Source: a virus
Virus record (IMG/VR): IMGVR_UViG_3300043331_000518
Coordinates: 1 to 63,719 of that record
Strand: one strand, 5' to 3'
DNA: 63,719 nucleotides
The translations under genes were made by a program, and so were the position numbers. A model generated the notes under the pieces. That model had not been told where the DNA came from and made no database searches. It saw only the letters and a program-made list of their open reading frames with translations. How positions within the stretch are numbered: position 1 is the first letter of the stretch; each line of letters begins with the position of its first letter. Positions 53,528-62,168 of this stretch are shown here, one piece after another.

Positions 53528-56500
53528 TTGGGTCGGTACTTCGATCCTTCCGCGCCGACGTTCAAGCCTAGCGCGACGCCGAAGGAAGAGGACGAACCGG
53601 GCCTCATCGACCGTTACATCGCTCCCGCGTGGCGGTGGTTCACCTCTCCTATCCCTGCGATCCAGCGCAGTGCTGAACGCGACGCGACTGCCATCGAGGA
53701 GGCAGGGCTCCGGGCGATCGCACGAGGGGAAGAGGTGTTGCCGCCCACGGTCGGTGGGGCACTAAGAGGAGCAGCCGCGGGGGCCATTCGTGCGCTCCCT
53801 GACCTCTTCACACCGCTCGACATCGCAACACTTCCTCTTGCAGCAGCAGGACGTGGTCTTGGTCTGGGTACCAGAGCCGTCAAAGGACTTCGGGGGGCCG
53901 AGCGAGCAGCAGAGGTGGTTGGCGGTGGTGGGCTCGCCATCGAGGGTGCAGGGGATGTGGTTGAGGGTGTCAGGGAGGGGAACCTCGGCCAGATTGGACA
54001 GGGACTGTTTCGAGGGGGGATGGGAGCACTCCTCCTTCACAGCCCAGGACTGGAGCCGGCTCCTAGGGCAGCAGTGCCCGAAGTGTCTCAGTATCCGGCC
54101 CCCGTAGGCCCCCTGGCCCAAGCCCCCGACGTGTGGGGCGGGCCGAGCCCCGACTTCGCGCTGGAGCCTGCACCGCCCATCGACCTTGAGCCGGCGCTGG
54201 GGTCGATCTATGAAGGACCGCCCCCCGTAATCGATTTTGGGGTGGGTGCTCAGGCACCACCACCGCCCGCGGTTCCCACACTCCCCAACATTTACCGTGC
54301 CCCAGACGAGCCCCCGGTGATTCCTGAGAACTGGATGGTGGATCAGCCACTCGATGTGGGCCCCACCCTCCAGCTCGAACCCGTGCCTGACTTGGAGCTG
54401 CCGCCACCACTTCCTGACGTGTGGACTGGGGCAGTGCCGGAGGGGGCCGAGATCCCAACGCCTCTCGACATCCCGGTGGGGACCATCCCTGGGCCGCGAC
54501 TCGTTGGGCAGCCTGCGGAGATGGTCCGCATGTCACCGGCTGCCAGGGCCGCTGAGTTCCTTGAGCCGTTCGCCCCAGAAGCGGAGGTCGCCCAAGCGAT
54601 CGGTACGGTAAGGCCCCCTGGTAGGCGTGGTGGGGGTGATGAGGGTGGGGCACCGCCTGCGCCACCGGAAGCACCTCCTGCAGCACCTGCTCCTGCAGCA
54701 CCTGCTGCTGCCGCTGCTGCTCCCGGTGAGCTGACCGACGAGGATATGGGGCGCTTGCTGGAGACGATCGCGACACAAGGGCGAGAGCCGGCGCCCGCTC
54801 TGACGCCCGGTGACTCCCCATTCGCCACCCGCGTGCGCGAGATCGAGGAAACGATCCCGGCACCGTTTGTGGACAACCGTGGCAGTTTCCAAGAGGGGGC
54901 CCTCACCGCGGGCGACGCAATCAGCAAGCTCACACCAGCGGAAGATGTAGCCGACCTGGGAGGTGGCGTCTTCAGCTACAAGACCGCGGGCGGTGGCCCA
55001 ACCACCTACACTTACCGCGGTGCTGACGGCAAGACACGGTCCATGGCGATCTTGGGCGAGGACGGCTCCATTCAAGAGATCGCAGCCGATCAGATCGGGT
55101 CGCCATCGATGGGGCGCCTGCTTCACACGCTGCTCCGCGAGGCGCCCAACCTCCGCGTTCCACAGCTCATCTCCCCAGACACTCGCAAGCTGATCGCACG
55201 CACGCTAGCGAAGGCTGAGGTTCCTATCGAGGCAGTCCGTGGGTGGGTCGCTGCCGGGATCGACCAAGTCCCGCTCCGTGATATACTCGCTACCGGCAGG
55301 AGGGGTGGCGATGTCATTGCTGGAAGAGCTGGACGCCGAGCTGCAACCGAGGCAGGGGGAGTCTCCGGAGCAGCACCAGAAGCGGGCGGACGAGGTGCTC
55401 TCGAACCCAGCCCTGCAGTTGGTGCTCTTGCTGACGAAGGCATCACCGCAGGAGCGCGAGGAGTTCCTGAAAGACCTGGAGTCGGAGGGGTCGCAACCGC
55501 CCCCGCCCCCGAACCAAGCCCCCTAGGAGCCCCACCCGCCGCCGCTACCGCGGCTCCTACCCAGGCCACCCTCTTCGAGGGGGTGGAGCCCACCCGCATC
55601 CCAGGTCCCGTTCCCCCTCGTGTCCGCGAGAGGCTCGTGCAGCGGGGTGATGCAGCTCTCGCCCGCCTTCGGGCCCGTGGTACTCAGGCTCAAGCCTTCG
55701 ATATCACCAAGGCCTTCAGTGAAGGTGGAGCTGCCCTCGCAGACTTGATCGATTACGGTGCCTCTCGCGCCGCGCTCCACGGCTACGATTTCGCGAAGTG
55801 GGCCGCGGACATGATTCAACAGTTCGGAGAGAAGATCAGGCCACGACTCCGTGCGTTGTGGGACGAGTCAAGCAGCCGTGCTGGCCTGACCCGTCGTGAG
55901 GACTTCGACTTCCTACGGAAGGATGCGACGGGGCGTGCTATCGGTGCTCCCCCAACTATCACCGACAAACGATCGTTGAACCAGCTCATCACCAACCTCG
56001 CGAAGATGGCCCGTGAAGGGGCGGTTGGCAAGGACTGGTACGAGAACAGCTCGAAGCGCATCCTCGACCTCGCACAGGGCAACAAGGAGGACGCCGAGAA
56101 GATCGCACAGCTCATCGCGATCTACTCACCCAACACTCCAGTGCCGGCCAACTGGAACGACGCCATGCAGGCATGGCACCAATTCAAGGCCGGTCAGCCG
56201 ATCAAGGCCGGGAAGTTTGGTGCCATGGATGAACGGGCTCGCAAGCTTCTGTACGAAGGTCAGGACTGGCGTGGCGCCAAGACCAACAACTTCTACCGCA
56301 ACCTAATGACGGTGATCGACCCTGAGGGCAAGGGGCATCCCTCGAACCTCGGTACCACGGTCGATGTCCACATCATGCGATCGCTCGGGTACGACGTGGA
56401 TGCACCGAGCACTCAGCAGTACATTTGGGCTGACAACCTGTTCGGTCGTATTGGCGAGAAGCTCGGGTTGGCTCCACATCAGGTACAAGCTGCTGTGTGG

Positions 56501-59500
56501 ACCGCCCAGAAGGGCATCCGCGACGAGAGCGGAAAGCTCCAGTCGTTCGACTTCAGCAACGCGGCAGCCCAGTCCACCGCACAGATCTCGTGGGAAGCAA
56601 CGCCACACCCGACCACAGGAATCCTCCCAGGGATTCACTCGGCCCCCTATGAGCTTCGTCAGCAGTATGCGAACGCGATCCACGACGCGCTCTTTGACGA
56701 GAACGGTGTGGACGAGCTGGCGACGGCGCTTGGGTTGCTACGCCAAGGTGACTTCAGCGGCCCTGGGTTCTACAAGGGTGAGACCAACCCCGGGTTCCAG
56801 CTCGAAGTCCAGGCACCCCCAAAGCAGTACGCGCGCCCCAAGACGCCTGCGATCGACCCCAGTGCTGAGGGGCTAATCCGCAAGTACGCTGCCGCGCTCG
56901 GTCACCTGCTTCACCAGGAAGCCGTCGCCTACCATCGTCCCTTCTTCAAGGCAGGCACCAAGGCATCGAACGGTGTTGAGTTCGACATGGGCCGTACCAT
57001 CACCAACGATGAGCTGCTCGGTGTGTACCAAGCACTCGACCAGACCGGCATCAAGCCTGAGCTGAAGGACTCCCTAGCTCTAGTCCCTTCAGCCAAGGGC
57101 CTCCGTGTGCTAAACTTCGGGATTGAGGACAACGCGGTCTTCCACCGTGTCATACAGGAGGCGTTCGAGGCTGGCACTCCTCAGGACGTACAGGCCAGCG
57201 CGAAGCTCTTCGCGTCGGTGGGAGACCTCGTAGGGAACGATTGGAAGGCGGCACCGAATGGGCAAGGTTACATCGATCTCTACAGCGGAGCAGGGGGACC
57301 CGATCTACGAGGAGTCGTGGACCGTATTTCCGGGCGCGTCTCCGAAGTCAACTCCCGCTTCGCCCGTGAGCATGGGTGGGACCGTGCCCCCACAGCCCCC
57401 GAACCCACAGCCGCCCCAGCCGCCCCCACCCCTACTGGAGCCGGCGCCAGTGCCGACATCGAGTCCCTCTTCGCCCGCCTCGACCGAGAACCTCCTGCCG
57501 AAGGGTTCCTAGCCACAGTCGATCGGATGGCGGGTGAGGCCCAGGCCCGCCTGCAATCCCGTGCGCGCGCCCAGATGTCGATGGGTGCCGACCCCACCAT
57601 CATCTCGGACCTCGGGCTGGTAGGCGCCTCTTGGCTTGCCCGTGGCGTCCGGTCACTGGGTGAGTTCACCTCCAAGCTGGTCTCCAGCTTCGGAGAGTGG
57701 GCAGGTAGGCTGGCCCAACAGGCGTGGGACGCAGCCAGCGGCTTGCTTCGTGGGCTCGTTGGAGGTGAACGTGCTACCACAGTACAGCCGACTCCTGGGG
57801 CTGGTGGCGCTGCTGCCCCCGCTGCTCCTGCTCCTCTTGCTCCCAGCCCAGGTGGCGGAGCGCCTGTTGCACCGGGCCCGGGTGCAGGCCCGTCCACTCC
57901 CACCCCCCGCCGTGGTGTGCCCCCCGAGCCTGCCGCCTTCAACCCCCGAGGTTCCGATGCTGGTACTCCCCGAGTCACTCCTACCGAGGCAGGACGGATC
58001 GGGGCAGCAGCAGTGGCTCCCGGCCCTACCCCCGAGGGGAAGCCCAGTGGAACCCCCGAGTTCGATATCAACACGGAGAGGATCAGCCGAGATGGTAGGC
58101 TAGCCGACTTCGTTGCGAAGAGTGTGGGGGCGGCGCCCGAGAAGTTCGGACCCGTGGCCGGTGGTGCTCGTGGACGCAAGCGGTCGTGGGATGAAGTGCG
58201 CGCCCGTGCTATCGAGCTGAACCTGAACGTCGATGACGTGCTGAAGGCGTTCAGACGGAAGGGCGGGTTCCTCTCCGATGTTGAGATGGAGGGTGCCTCG
58301 ATCCTGCAGAAGGAGTACGCGGACTCGGCCCTCGATCGGTTGAGGAAGGCCGATGAGGCTGCAGCCGGCGGGCGCCAGGATGAGGCCTCGATCCTTCGGG
58401 ACCTCTACACTGCTGACGTGGCCTCAATGGCAGCGACCAACTATGCCTTGATCGGAGCCCGCAGTGAGGCTGCACGTGCGCTTGCCATCTCGCGGAAGCT
58501 GAGTGAGGGGCTGAGCCCGGAAGAGCGCGCCTACGCCACCATCCTGCGCTCCCTGGGGCCCGACAAGGGGCGCCTCGACGACGCGTTCCGTCGAGAGTTC
58601 TTCGACGCGATGATGCGGAAGGACTATCACAAGGCACAGCAGCTCTCACGTGACGTATTCAAGCCGACACTGATGCAGAAGATCGTGGAGGTCTGGAAGG
58701 CAGGGCTGCTCTCAGGACCACCGACCCAGATCGTCAACTTTGGCTCAACTGGGGTGAAGACCTCGGCCATCGACCCACTCGAAGCCACCATCGCTGGGTT
58801 GCTCGACTCGATGAAGGTGAAGGACCCTGCTCTCAGGACCCGGTTCGCAGGCGAGGGGAAGGCCATGCTGCGGGGAGCATGGGCTGCTCGGGACGCAGCA
58901 CTCAAGGGTCCCGATGGGCTGCTCCAAGCCCTAAAGGACGTGTTCAGCTTGCAGTTCGAGGGCAAGGAGTTCGCGCGAGATATCGCGAGTGGTGTGTCGG
59001 GGGGCAAGTTCGAGCACACTGGGAAGATTGGTGGCAGGTTCGGAGAGGCCGTCAGGATTCCATTCAACCTCCTCACTGCAGCCGACAACTTCTGGAAGAC
59101 CATCGCCAGGAATCAAGAGCTGTGGCGACAGGCCTACGTAGACGCGAGCAAGAAGGGGCTCACAGGAGACGCCCTCGAAGCTGCCATGAAGGAATCGGTT
59201 GAGAGCTTCGTGAGCGGGAGCCATCCCAACCAGGAGGCCCTCCGTATTGCAATGGAGAACGCCGCCCTCAACGGGACCTTCCAGAAGAAGATGGGGTCCC
59301 TCGGGACCGCCGCCTCCAACCTCACCAACGCACATCCGTTCCTCAGCTTCTTCGCCCCATTCATCAAGACCCCGGTGAACATCGCCAAGGAGACCGCGAT
59401 CAGGACTCCCGCGGGGCTCGCCTACACACTGCTCCAGAAGAACCGGGGCAAGATCACTGACGAGAAGTTCATCAAGGATCTGGCATCAGGTGTGTTCGGG

Positions 59501-60439
59501 ACCACGCTCGGAGCCCTCCTTTACTTCATGAACAAGGAAGGGGATCTCATCACTGGTGGTGGACCCACCGATCCTGAAGAGAACCAAAACCTGCAGGACA
59601 CCGGATGGCGCCCGTACTCGGTGAAGATCGGCGACCGCTACGTCAGCTACCAGCGCTTGGAGCCGCTCAGCTCGCTGATGGGCTTCATCGCGGACAGCAA
59701 GGAGCTGGAGGACACGGGCACCATCACGGAGGCGGTCGAGAAGATCGGCGGCTCCGTAATGGAGAACATGCTCAACAAGACATTCTTGGCTGGGCTCACT
59801 GGGCTCACCACGTTCCTCCACGACCCGAAGCGATACGGGAAGCAGTTCGCCCGTCAGCTTGAAGGGAGCATGGTGCCGGCTCTCGTCGGGAAGGGTACGC
59901 AGGCTCTCGATCCAGTAGTCAGGGTGACCGACCCGTTCGAGCTAATCCACGGCATCCCAGAGCCCATCGCGGCACGGCTGCCTGGGCTCAGTGAAGAGTT
60001 GCCGGCACGGCGTACACCGATCGGTGAGGATCGCGAGCGGGTAGGGTCAGCCTTGGAGCGGTTCGCCAACCCGTTCACAGTGAGTCAGGAGAAGCAGGGC
60101 CCCCTGGCCGATGTCCAGCGCGAGTTCGCGCGGCTTGGGAGGTCACCCGATCAGCCCAAACGAGAGCATCGAGTAGGGGGTGGCAAGAAGCTTACCCTGG
60201 ACGACCGCGAGTACAAGATCCTGCAGGACACCTACCAAGGCGCGGCCGATCGGGTGTCCAAGCTCATCAGGACCAGCTACTACAAGAATTTGCCCGACGA
60301 TGAAGACGAGGCACGACCTGGGCAAGAGACCAAGTGGGACGCCATCCTGAAGATCTATCGCGCAGCCCGTGACCGTGGGAGGATGAGGCTCTACCAGGAC
60401 CCGAAGTTCCGGGTTCGGGCACGCAAGGAGGCACGATGA
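53528..60439 (+). CDS. Giant internal virion / large polyvalent-type protein
   Basis: A 2303-residue protein, more than a tenth of the genome. TTG start after AGGAGGTCTACT. The N-terminal 600 residues alternate Pro/Ala-rich linkers and short helical blocks. A globular region near 780-1100 has FYRNLMTVIDPEGKGHPSNL and LGTTVDVHIMRSLGYDVDAP, then LGLAPHQVQAAVWTAQK, a layout I associate with large polyvalent proteins. From about 1500 on comes the helical module with the LLSGPPTQIVNFGST motif common in internal virion proteins of podoviruses and crAss-like phages. Probably ejected with DNA and active early. Three A/P-rich linkers are also open in other frames. Confidence 0.75.
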   Translation: MGRYFDPSAPTFKPSATPKEEDEPGLIDRYIAPAWRWFTSPIPAIQRSAERDATAIEEAGLRAIARGEEVLPPTVGGALRGAAAGAIRALPDLFTPLDIATLPLAAAGRGLGLGTRAVKGLRGAERAAEVVGGGGLAIEGAGDVVEGVREGNLGQIGQGLFRGGMGALLLHSPGLEPAPRAAVPEVSQYPAPVGPLAQAPDVWGGPSPDFALEPAPPIDLEPALGSIYEGPPPVIDFGVGAQAPPPPAVPTLPNIYRAPDEPPVIPENWMVDQPLDVGPTLQLEPVPDLELPPPLPDVWTGAVPEGAEIPTPLDIPVGTIPGPRLVGQPAEMVRMSPAARAAEFLEPFAPEAEVAQAIGTVRPPGRRGGGDEGGAPPAPPEAPPAAPAPAAPAAAAAAPGELTDEDMGRLLETIATQGREPAPALTPGDSPFATRVREIEETIPAPFVDNRGSFQEGALTAGDAISKLTPAEDVADLGGGVFSYKTAGGGPTTYTYRGADGKTRSMAILGEDGSIQEIAADQIGSPSMGRLLHTLLREAPNLRVPQLISPDTRKLIARTLAKAEVPIEAVRGWVAAGIDQVPLRDILATGRRGGDVIAGRAGRRAATEAGGVSGAAPEAGGRGALEPSPAVGALADEGITAGARGVPERPGVGGVATAPAPEPSPLGAPPAAATAAPTQATLFEGVEPTRIPGPVPPRVRERLVQRGDAALARLRARGTQAQAFDITKAFSEGGAALADLIDYGASRAALHGYDFAKWAADMIQQFGEKIRPRLRALWDESSSRAGLTRREDFDFLRKDATGRAIGAPPTITDKRSLNQLITNLAKMAREGAVGKDWYENSSKRILDLAQGNKEDAEKIAQLIAIYSPNTPVPANWNDAMQAWHQFKAGQPIKAGKFGAMDERARKLLYEGQDWRGAKTNNFYRNLMTVIDPEGKGHPSNLGTTVDVHIMRSLGYDVDAPSTQQYIWADNLFGRIGEKLGLAPHQVQAAVWTAQKGIRDESGKLQSFDFSNAAAQSTAQISWEATPHPTTGILPGIHSAPYELRQQYANAIHDALFDENGVDELATALGLLRQGDFSGPGFYKGETNPGFQLEVQAPPKQYARPKTPAIDPSAEGLIRKYAAALGHLLHQEAVAYHRPFFKAGTKASNGVEFDMGRTITNDELLGVYQALDQTGIKPELKDSLALVPSAKGLRVLNFGIEDNAVFHRVIQEAFEAGTPQDVQASAKLFASVGDLVGNDWKAAPNGQGYIDLYSGAGGPDLRGVVDRISGRVSEVNSRFAREHGWDRAPTAPEPTAAPAAPTPTGAGASADIESLFARLDREPPAEGFLATVDRMAGEAQARLQSRARAQMSMGADPTIISDLGLVGASWLARGVRSLGEFTSKLVSSFGEWAGRLAQQAWDAASGLLRGLVGGERATTVQPTPGAGGAAAPAAPAPLAPSPGGGAPVAPGPGAGPSTPTPRRGVPPEPAAFNPRGSDAGTPRVTPTEAGRIGAAAVAPGPTPEGKPSGTPEFDINTERISRDGRLADFVAKSVGAAPEKFGPVAGGARGRKRSWDEVRARAIELNLNVDDVLKAFRRKGGFLSDVEMEGASILQKEYADSALDRLRKADEAAAGGRQDEASILRDLYTADVASMAATNYALIGARSEAARALAISRKLSEGLSPEERAYATILRSLGPDKGRLDDAFRREFFDAMMRKDYHKAQQLSRDVFKPTLMQKIVEVWKAGLLSGPPTQIVNFGSTGVKTSAIDPLEATIAGLLDSMKVKDPALRTRFAGEGKAMLRGAWAARDAALKGPDGLLQALKDVFSLQFEGKEFARDIASGVSGGKFEHTGKIGGRFGEAVRIPFNLLTAADNFWKTIARNQELWRQAYVDASKKGLTGDALEAAMKESVESFVSGSHPNQEALRIAMENAALNGTFQKKMGSLGTAASNLTNAHPFLSFFAPFIKTPVNIAKETAIRTPAGLAYTLLQKNRGKITDEKFIKDLASGVFGTTLGALLYFMNKEGDLITGGGPTDPEENQNLQDTGWRPYSVKIGDRYVSYQRLEPLSSLMGFIADSKELEDTGTITEAVEKIGGSVMENMLNKTFLAGLTGLTTFLHDPKRYGKQFARQLEGSMVPALVGKGTQALDPVVRVTDPFELIHGIPEPIAARLPGLSEELPARRTPIGEDRERVGSALERFANPFTVSQEKQGPLADVQREFARLGRSPDQPKREHRVGGGKKLTLDDREYKILQDTYQGAADRVSKLIRTSYYKNLPDDEDEARPGQETKWDAILKIYRAARDRGRMRLYQDPKFRVRARKEAR
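55260..55287 (+). promoter_or_regulatory. Promoter-like element inside the giant gene
   Basis: TCGACC (55260-55265), 16-base spacer, TATACT (55282-55287), immediately before the ribosome site and ATG of the nested gene 55311-55526. The -35 is weak; the combination is notable. Confidence 0.35.
55311..55526 (+). CDS. Nested gene inside the giant ORF, other frame
   Basis: A 71-residue acidic helical protein (SLLEELDAELQPRQGESPEQ, EFLKDLESEGSQ, Pro-rich end). ATG is preceded by AGGAGGGG at proper spacing, and by a promoter-like pair of boxes. Codons are strongly G/C-ending, whereas the overlapping giant frame here reads a low-complexity Gly/Ala/Arg linker with A/T-ending codons. Composition is that of an ordinary small protein, not of a frame-shifted linker. 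Overprinting is the simplest reading. Confidence 0.5.
   Translation: MSLLEELDAELQPRQGESPEQHQKRADEVLSNPALQLVLLLTKASPQEREEFLKDLESEGSQPPPPPNQAP
57771..58103 (+). CDS. Possible second nested gene (membrane/Pro-rich)
   Basis: A 110-codon frame with GTG five bases after GGAGG. It encodes a hydrophobic segment (LLGLVALLPPLLLLLLLPA) followed by a Pro-rich basic region, the general look of an Rz1-like o-spanin but without a lipobox. The parent frame is an Ala/Pro repeat here, and CTG/CTC runs in an alternate frame of such repeats give Leu runs for free, so this may be an artefact. Confidence 0.25.
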   Translation: MLPQYSRLLGLVALLPPLLLLLLLPAQVAERLLHRARVQARPLPPPAVVCPPSLPPSTPEVPMLVLPESLLPRQDGSGQQQWLPALPPRGSPVEPPSSISTRRGSAEMVG

Positions 60440-60873
60440 GCACAGTACCCACGAGCCTCCAAAGGTTGGTTCCGCCGCCTCCAGACGTGCGCCTCATGGA
60501 CCAACGCACCGCCTTGGCCGAGATATACCGATGGCTGAAGCGGGTGCAGGATTCCATCGCAGGACCCCCGCCTCGGCATGGGATCTCCCACGACGTGGAC
60601 CTCACTACAGGCGGTACCGATCCCCTGAGCTACGGGATGCCTGGAGAGTTGGCCGACGAGACCGAGATGGGGGATGGGCCTGGGCCGACCCTTGCAGGTC
60701 ATACCCACAAGCGGCAGATCGAGGTGGAGGAGAACGGGACGCCCGTGGGTATTCGGCGCAAGCTCAACTTCATCGGAGCAGTCGTGACCGACGACCCAGG
60801 TGGCGATGAAGTCGATGTCACCATCGACGACAGCGAGGCAGCAGCGGCGCGCTATCTTGCGTGGGTGCTGTAG
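60436..60873 (+). CDS. Fibre-module protein, 145 residues
   Basis: N-terminal helix (RTALAEIYRWLKRVQDSI) likely trimerises. The C-terminal part reads EENGTPVGIRRKLNFIGAVV, a module also present at the end of the gene 61221-62168 (EEEGTPLTQRSTLNFVGGSI). Typical of phage receptor-binding or fibre-attachment proteins. Confidence 0.6.
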   Translation: MSTVPTSLQRLVPPPPDVRLMDQRTALAEIYRWLKRVQDSIAGPPPRHGISHDVDLTTGGTDPLSYGMPGELADETEMGDGPGPTLAGHTHKRQIEVEENGTPVGIRRKLNFIGAVVTDDPGGDEVDVTIDDSEAAAARYLAWVL

Positions 60874-61224
60874 GTGGCTGGGCTCCTTCCAGGCAGGACC
60901 AAGGCCACCCTCACCGGGACGACCCCAGTGACGTTGGTGGCTTCGCCCGCGTCCGGGTGGACACGCACGGTGCTGTCCTGTCGATGGAACAACCCCGACA
61001 CTGTAGGCCACGACTTCATCCTTCAGCACAACGATGGAGGTGGGGCCACCGAGGTGGATCGGCAGGACGGTACGGTACCGGAGGGGACGTGGATACCGAT
61101 CTCGCGGGACAACCCAATCATCCTCAAGCCTACAGACACACTGCTCGGAGTGATCGACGCAACCCACACGACCACCGCTCCGGTGGTCATCACCTCGTGG
61201 ATCGATCAGGAGGACATTCCGTGA
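60874..61224 (+). CDS. Small beta protein, 116 residues
   Basis: GTG start just after the previous stop. Beta-rich (ATLTGTTPVTLVASPASGWT, WIPISRDNPIILKPTDTLLG), perhaps a fibre accessory or jelly-roll domain. Stop overlaps the next gene. Confidence 0.55.
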   Translation: MAGLLPGRTKATLTGTTPVTLVASPASGWTRTVLSCRWNNPDTVGHDFILQHNDGGGATEVDRQDGTVPEGTWIPISRDNPIILKPTDTLLGVIDATHTTTAPVVITSWIDQEDIP

Positions 61225-62168
61225 GGAAACTGCTCGTGGTGATCCTGGTGGTGGCTGGGCTGGCGGTTGGGCAGGTGGAGGCGCAGACTACCATCCTTGT
61301 ACCCTCGCGCGCGTCCGACCCGTTCACCTGCACAGCATCGAAGCGAGGAAACGTCTACTTCAACACCACCGATGGGAAGCTCAGGCAGTGTGACGGTACG
61401 GCGTGGGTCAACCTAGAGTTGGAGGGTGGTGGGGGTGGTGGGGCACCTACCGATGCCACCTACTTGACTCAGACTACGCACGCTGGGCTGAGTGCCGAGC
61501 AAGCGATGGGGCTGCTCGGGACGGGGCTGGTTCGCAACACCACCACCACAGGGGTCCAGACCATCTACACAGGAACCTCCTGCACCAACCAATTCCCGAG
61601 GAGCTTGGATGCCTCTGGGGTGGCAACGTGCGCATCGGTAGCCGATGCTGACCTCGCATCGAACTACAGCGGGGTGGGTACCTGTACCAACCAGTTCGCC
61701 CGCGTCCTGAACGACAACGCGGCACCGACGTGCTCCAGCGTGCTCACGGCCGACATCAACGACGATCAGGTGGTCTATGCGAAAATCCAGAACGTGGCTG
61801 CAGATGACCGGTTCCTGGGCAGGATCTCTGGGGCGGGAGGGGACATCGAAGAGCTGACTGGAACGCAGGCAACCACCCTACTCGATGTCTTCACCTCAGG
61901 GCTGAAGGGGCTAGCCCCAGCATCGGGAGGGGGGACCACGAACTTCCTGCGTGCAGACGGGACATGGACGGCGCCGCCTGGGGACGGGGTAGGCTACGCC
62001 ACCATTGAAGAGGAAGGGACACCACTCACCCAACGAAGCACCCTAAACTTCGTGGGGGGCTCCATCACCTGTGCTGACTCTGGGGGGAAGACGGTATGCA
62101 CCCTGAGCGGCGGTGGCGGCGGGCTCGACCATGCAGCGGTGATGAGCCGCTCTAGCTTGAGGTTCTGA
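61221..62168 (+). CDS. Fibre-like protein with Sec signal peptide (4)
   Basis: A 315-residue protein. Signal MRKLLVVILVVAGLAVGQVE then AQ; next DPFTCTASKRGNVYFNTTDG, CDGTAW (shared with 44472). In the middle two tandem repeats start CTNQFPRSLDASGVATCASV and CTNQFARVLNDNAAPTCSSV, then the fibre motif GGGTTNFLRADGTWTAPPG. These are common phage fibre elements, here on a protein with an export signal. Confidence 0.7.
   Translation: MRKLLVVILVVAGLAVGQVEAQTTILVPSRASDPFTCTASKRGNVYFNTTDGKLRQCDGTAWVNLELEGGGGGGAPTDATYLTQTTHAGLSAEQAMGLLGTGLVRNTTTTGVQTIYTGTSCTNQFPRSLDASGVATCASVADADLASNYSGVGTCTNQFARVLNDNAAPTCSSVLTADINDDQVVYAKIQNVAADDRFLGRISGAGGDIEELTGTQATTLLDVFTSGLKGLAPASGGGTTNFLRADGTWTAPPGDGVGYATIEEEGTPLTQRSTLNFVGGSITCADSGGKTVCTLSGGGGGLDHAAVMSRSSLRF

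Noticed and set aside
57258-57512. A third nested gene in the giant ORF
   Set aside because: The main frame still looks well folded in its first half, so the alternate frame is less convincing than at 55311.
57771-58103. o-spanin (Rz1-like) reading of the nested Leu/Pro-rich frame
   Set aside because: There is no lipobox, it is far from the lysis genes, and Ala/Pro repeats give Leu runs in another frame by chance. Kept only as a low-confidence feature.
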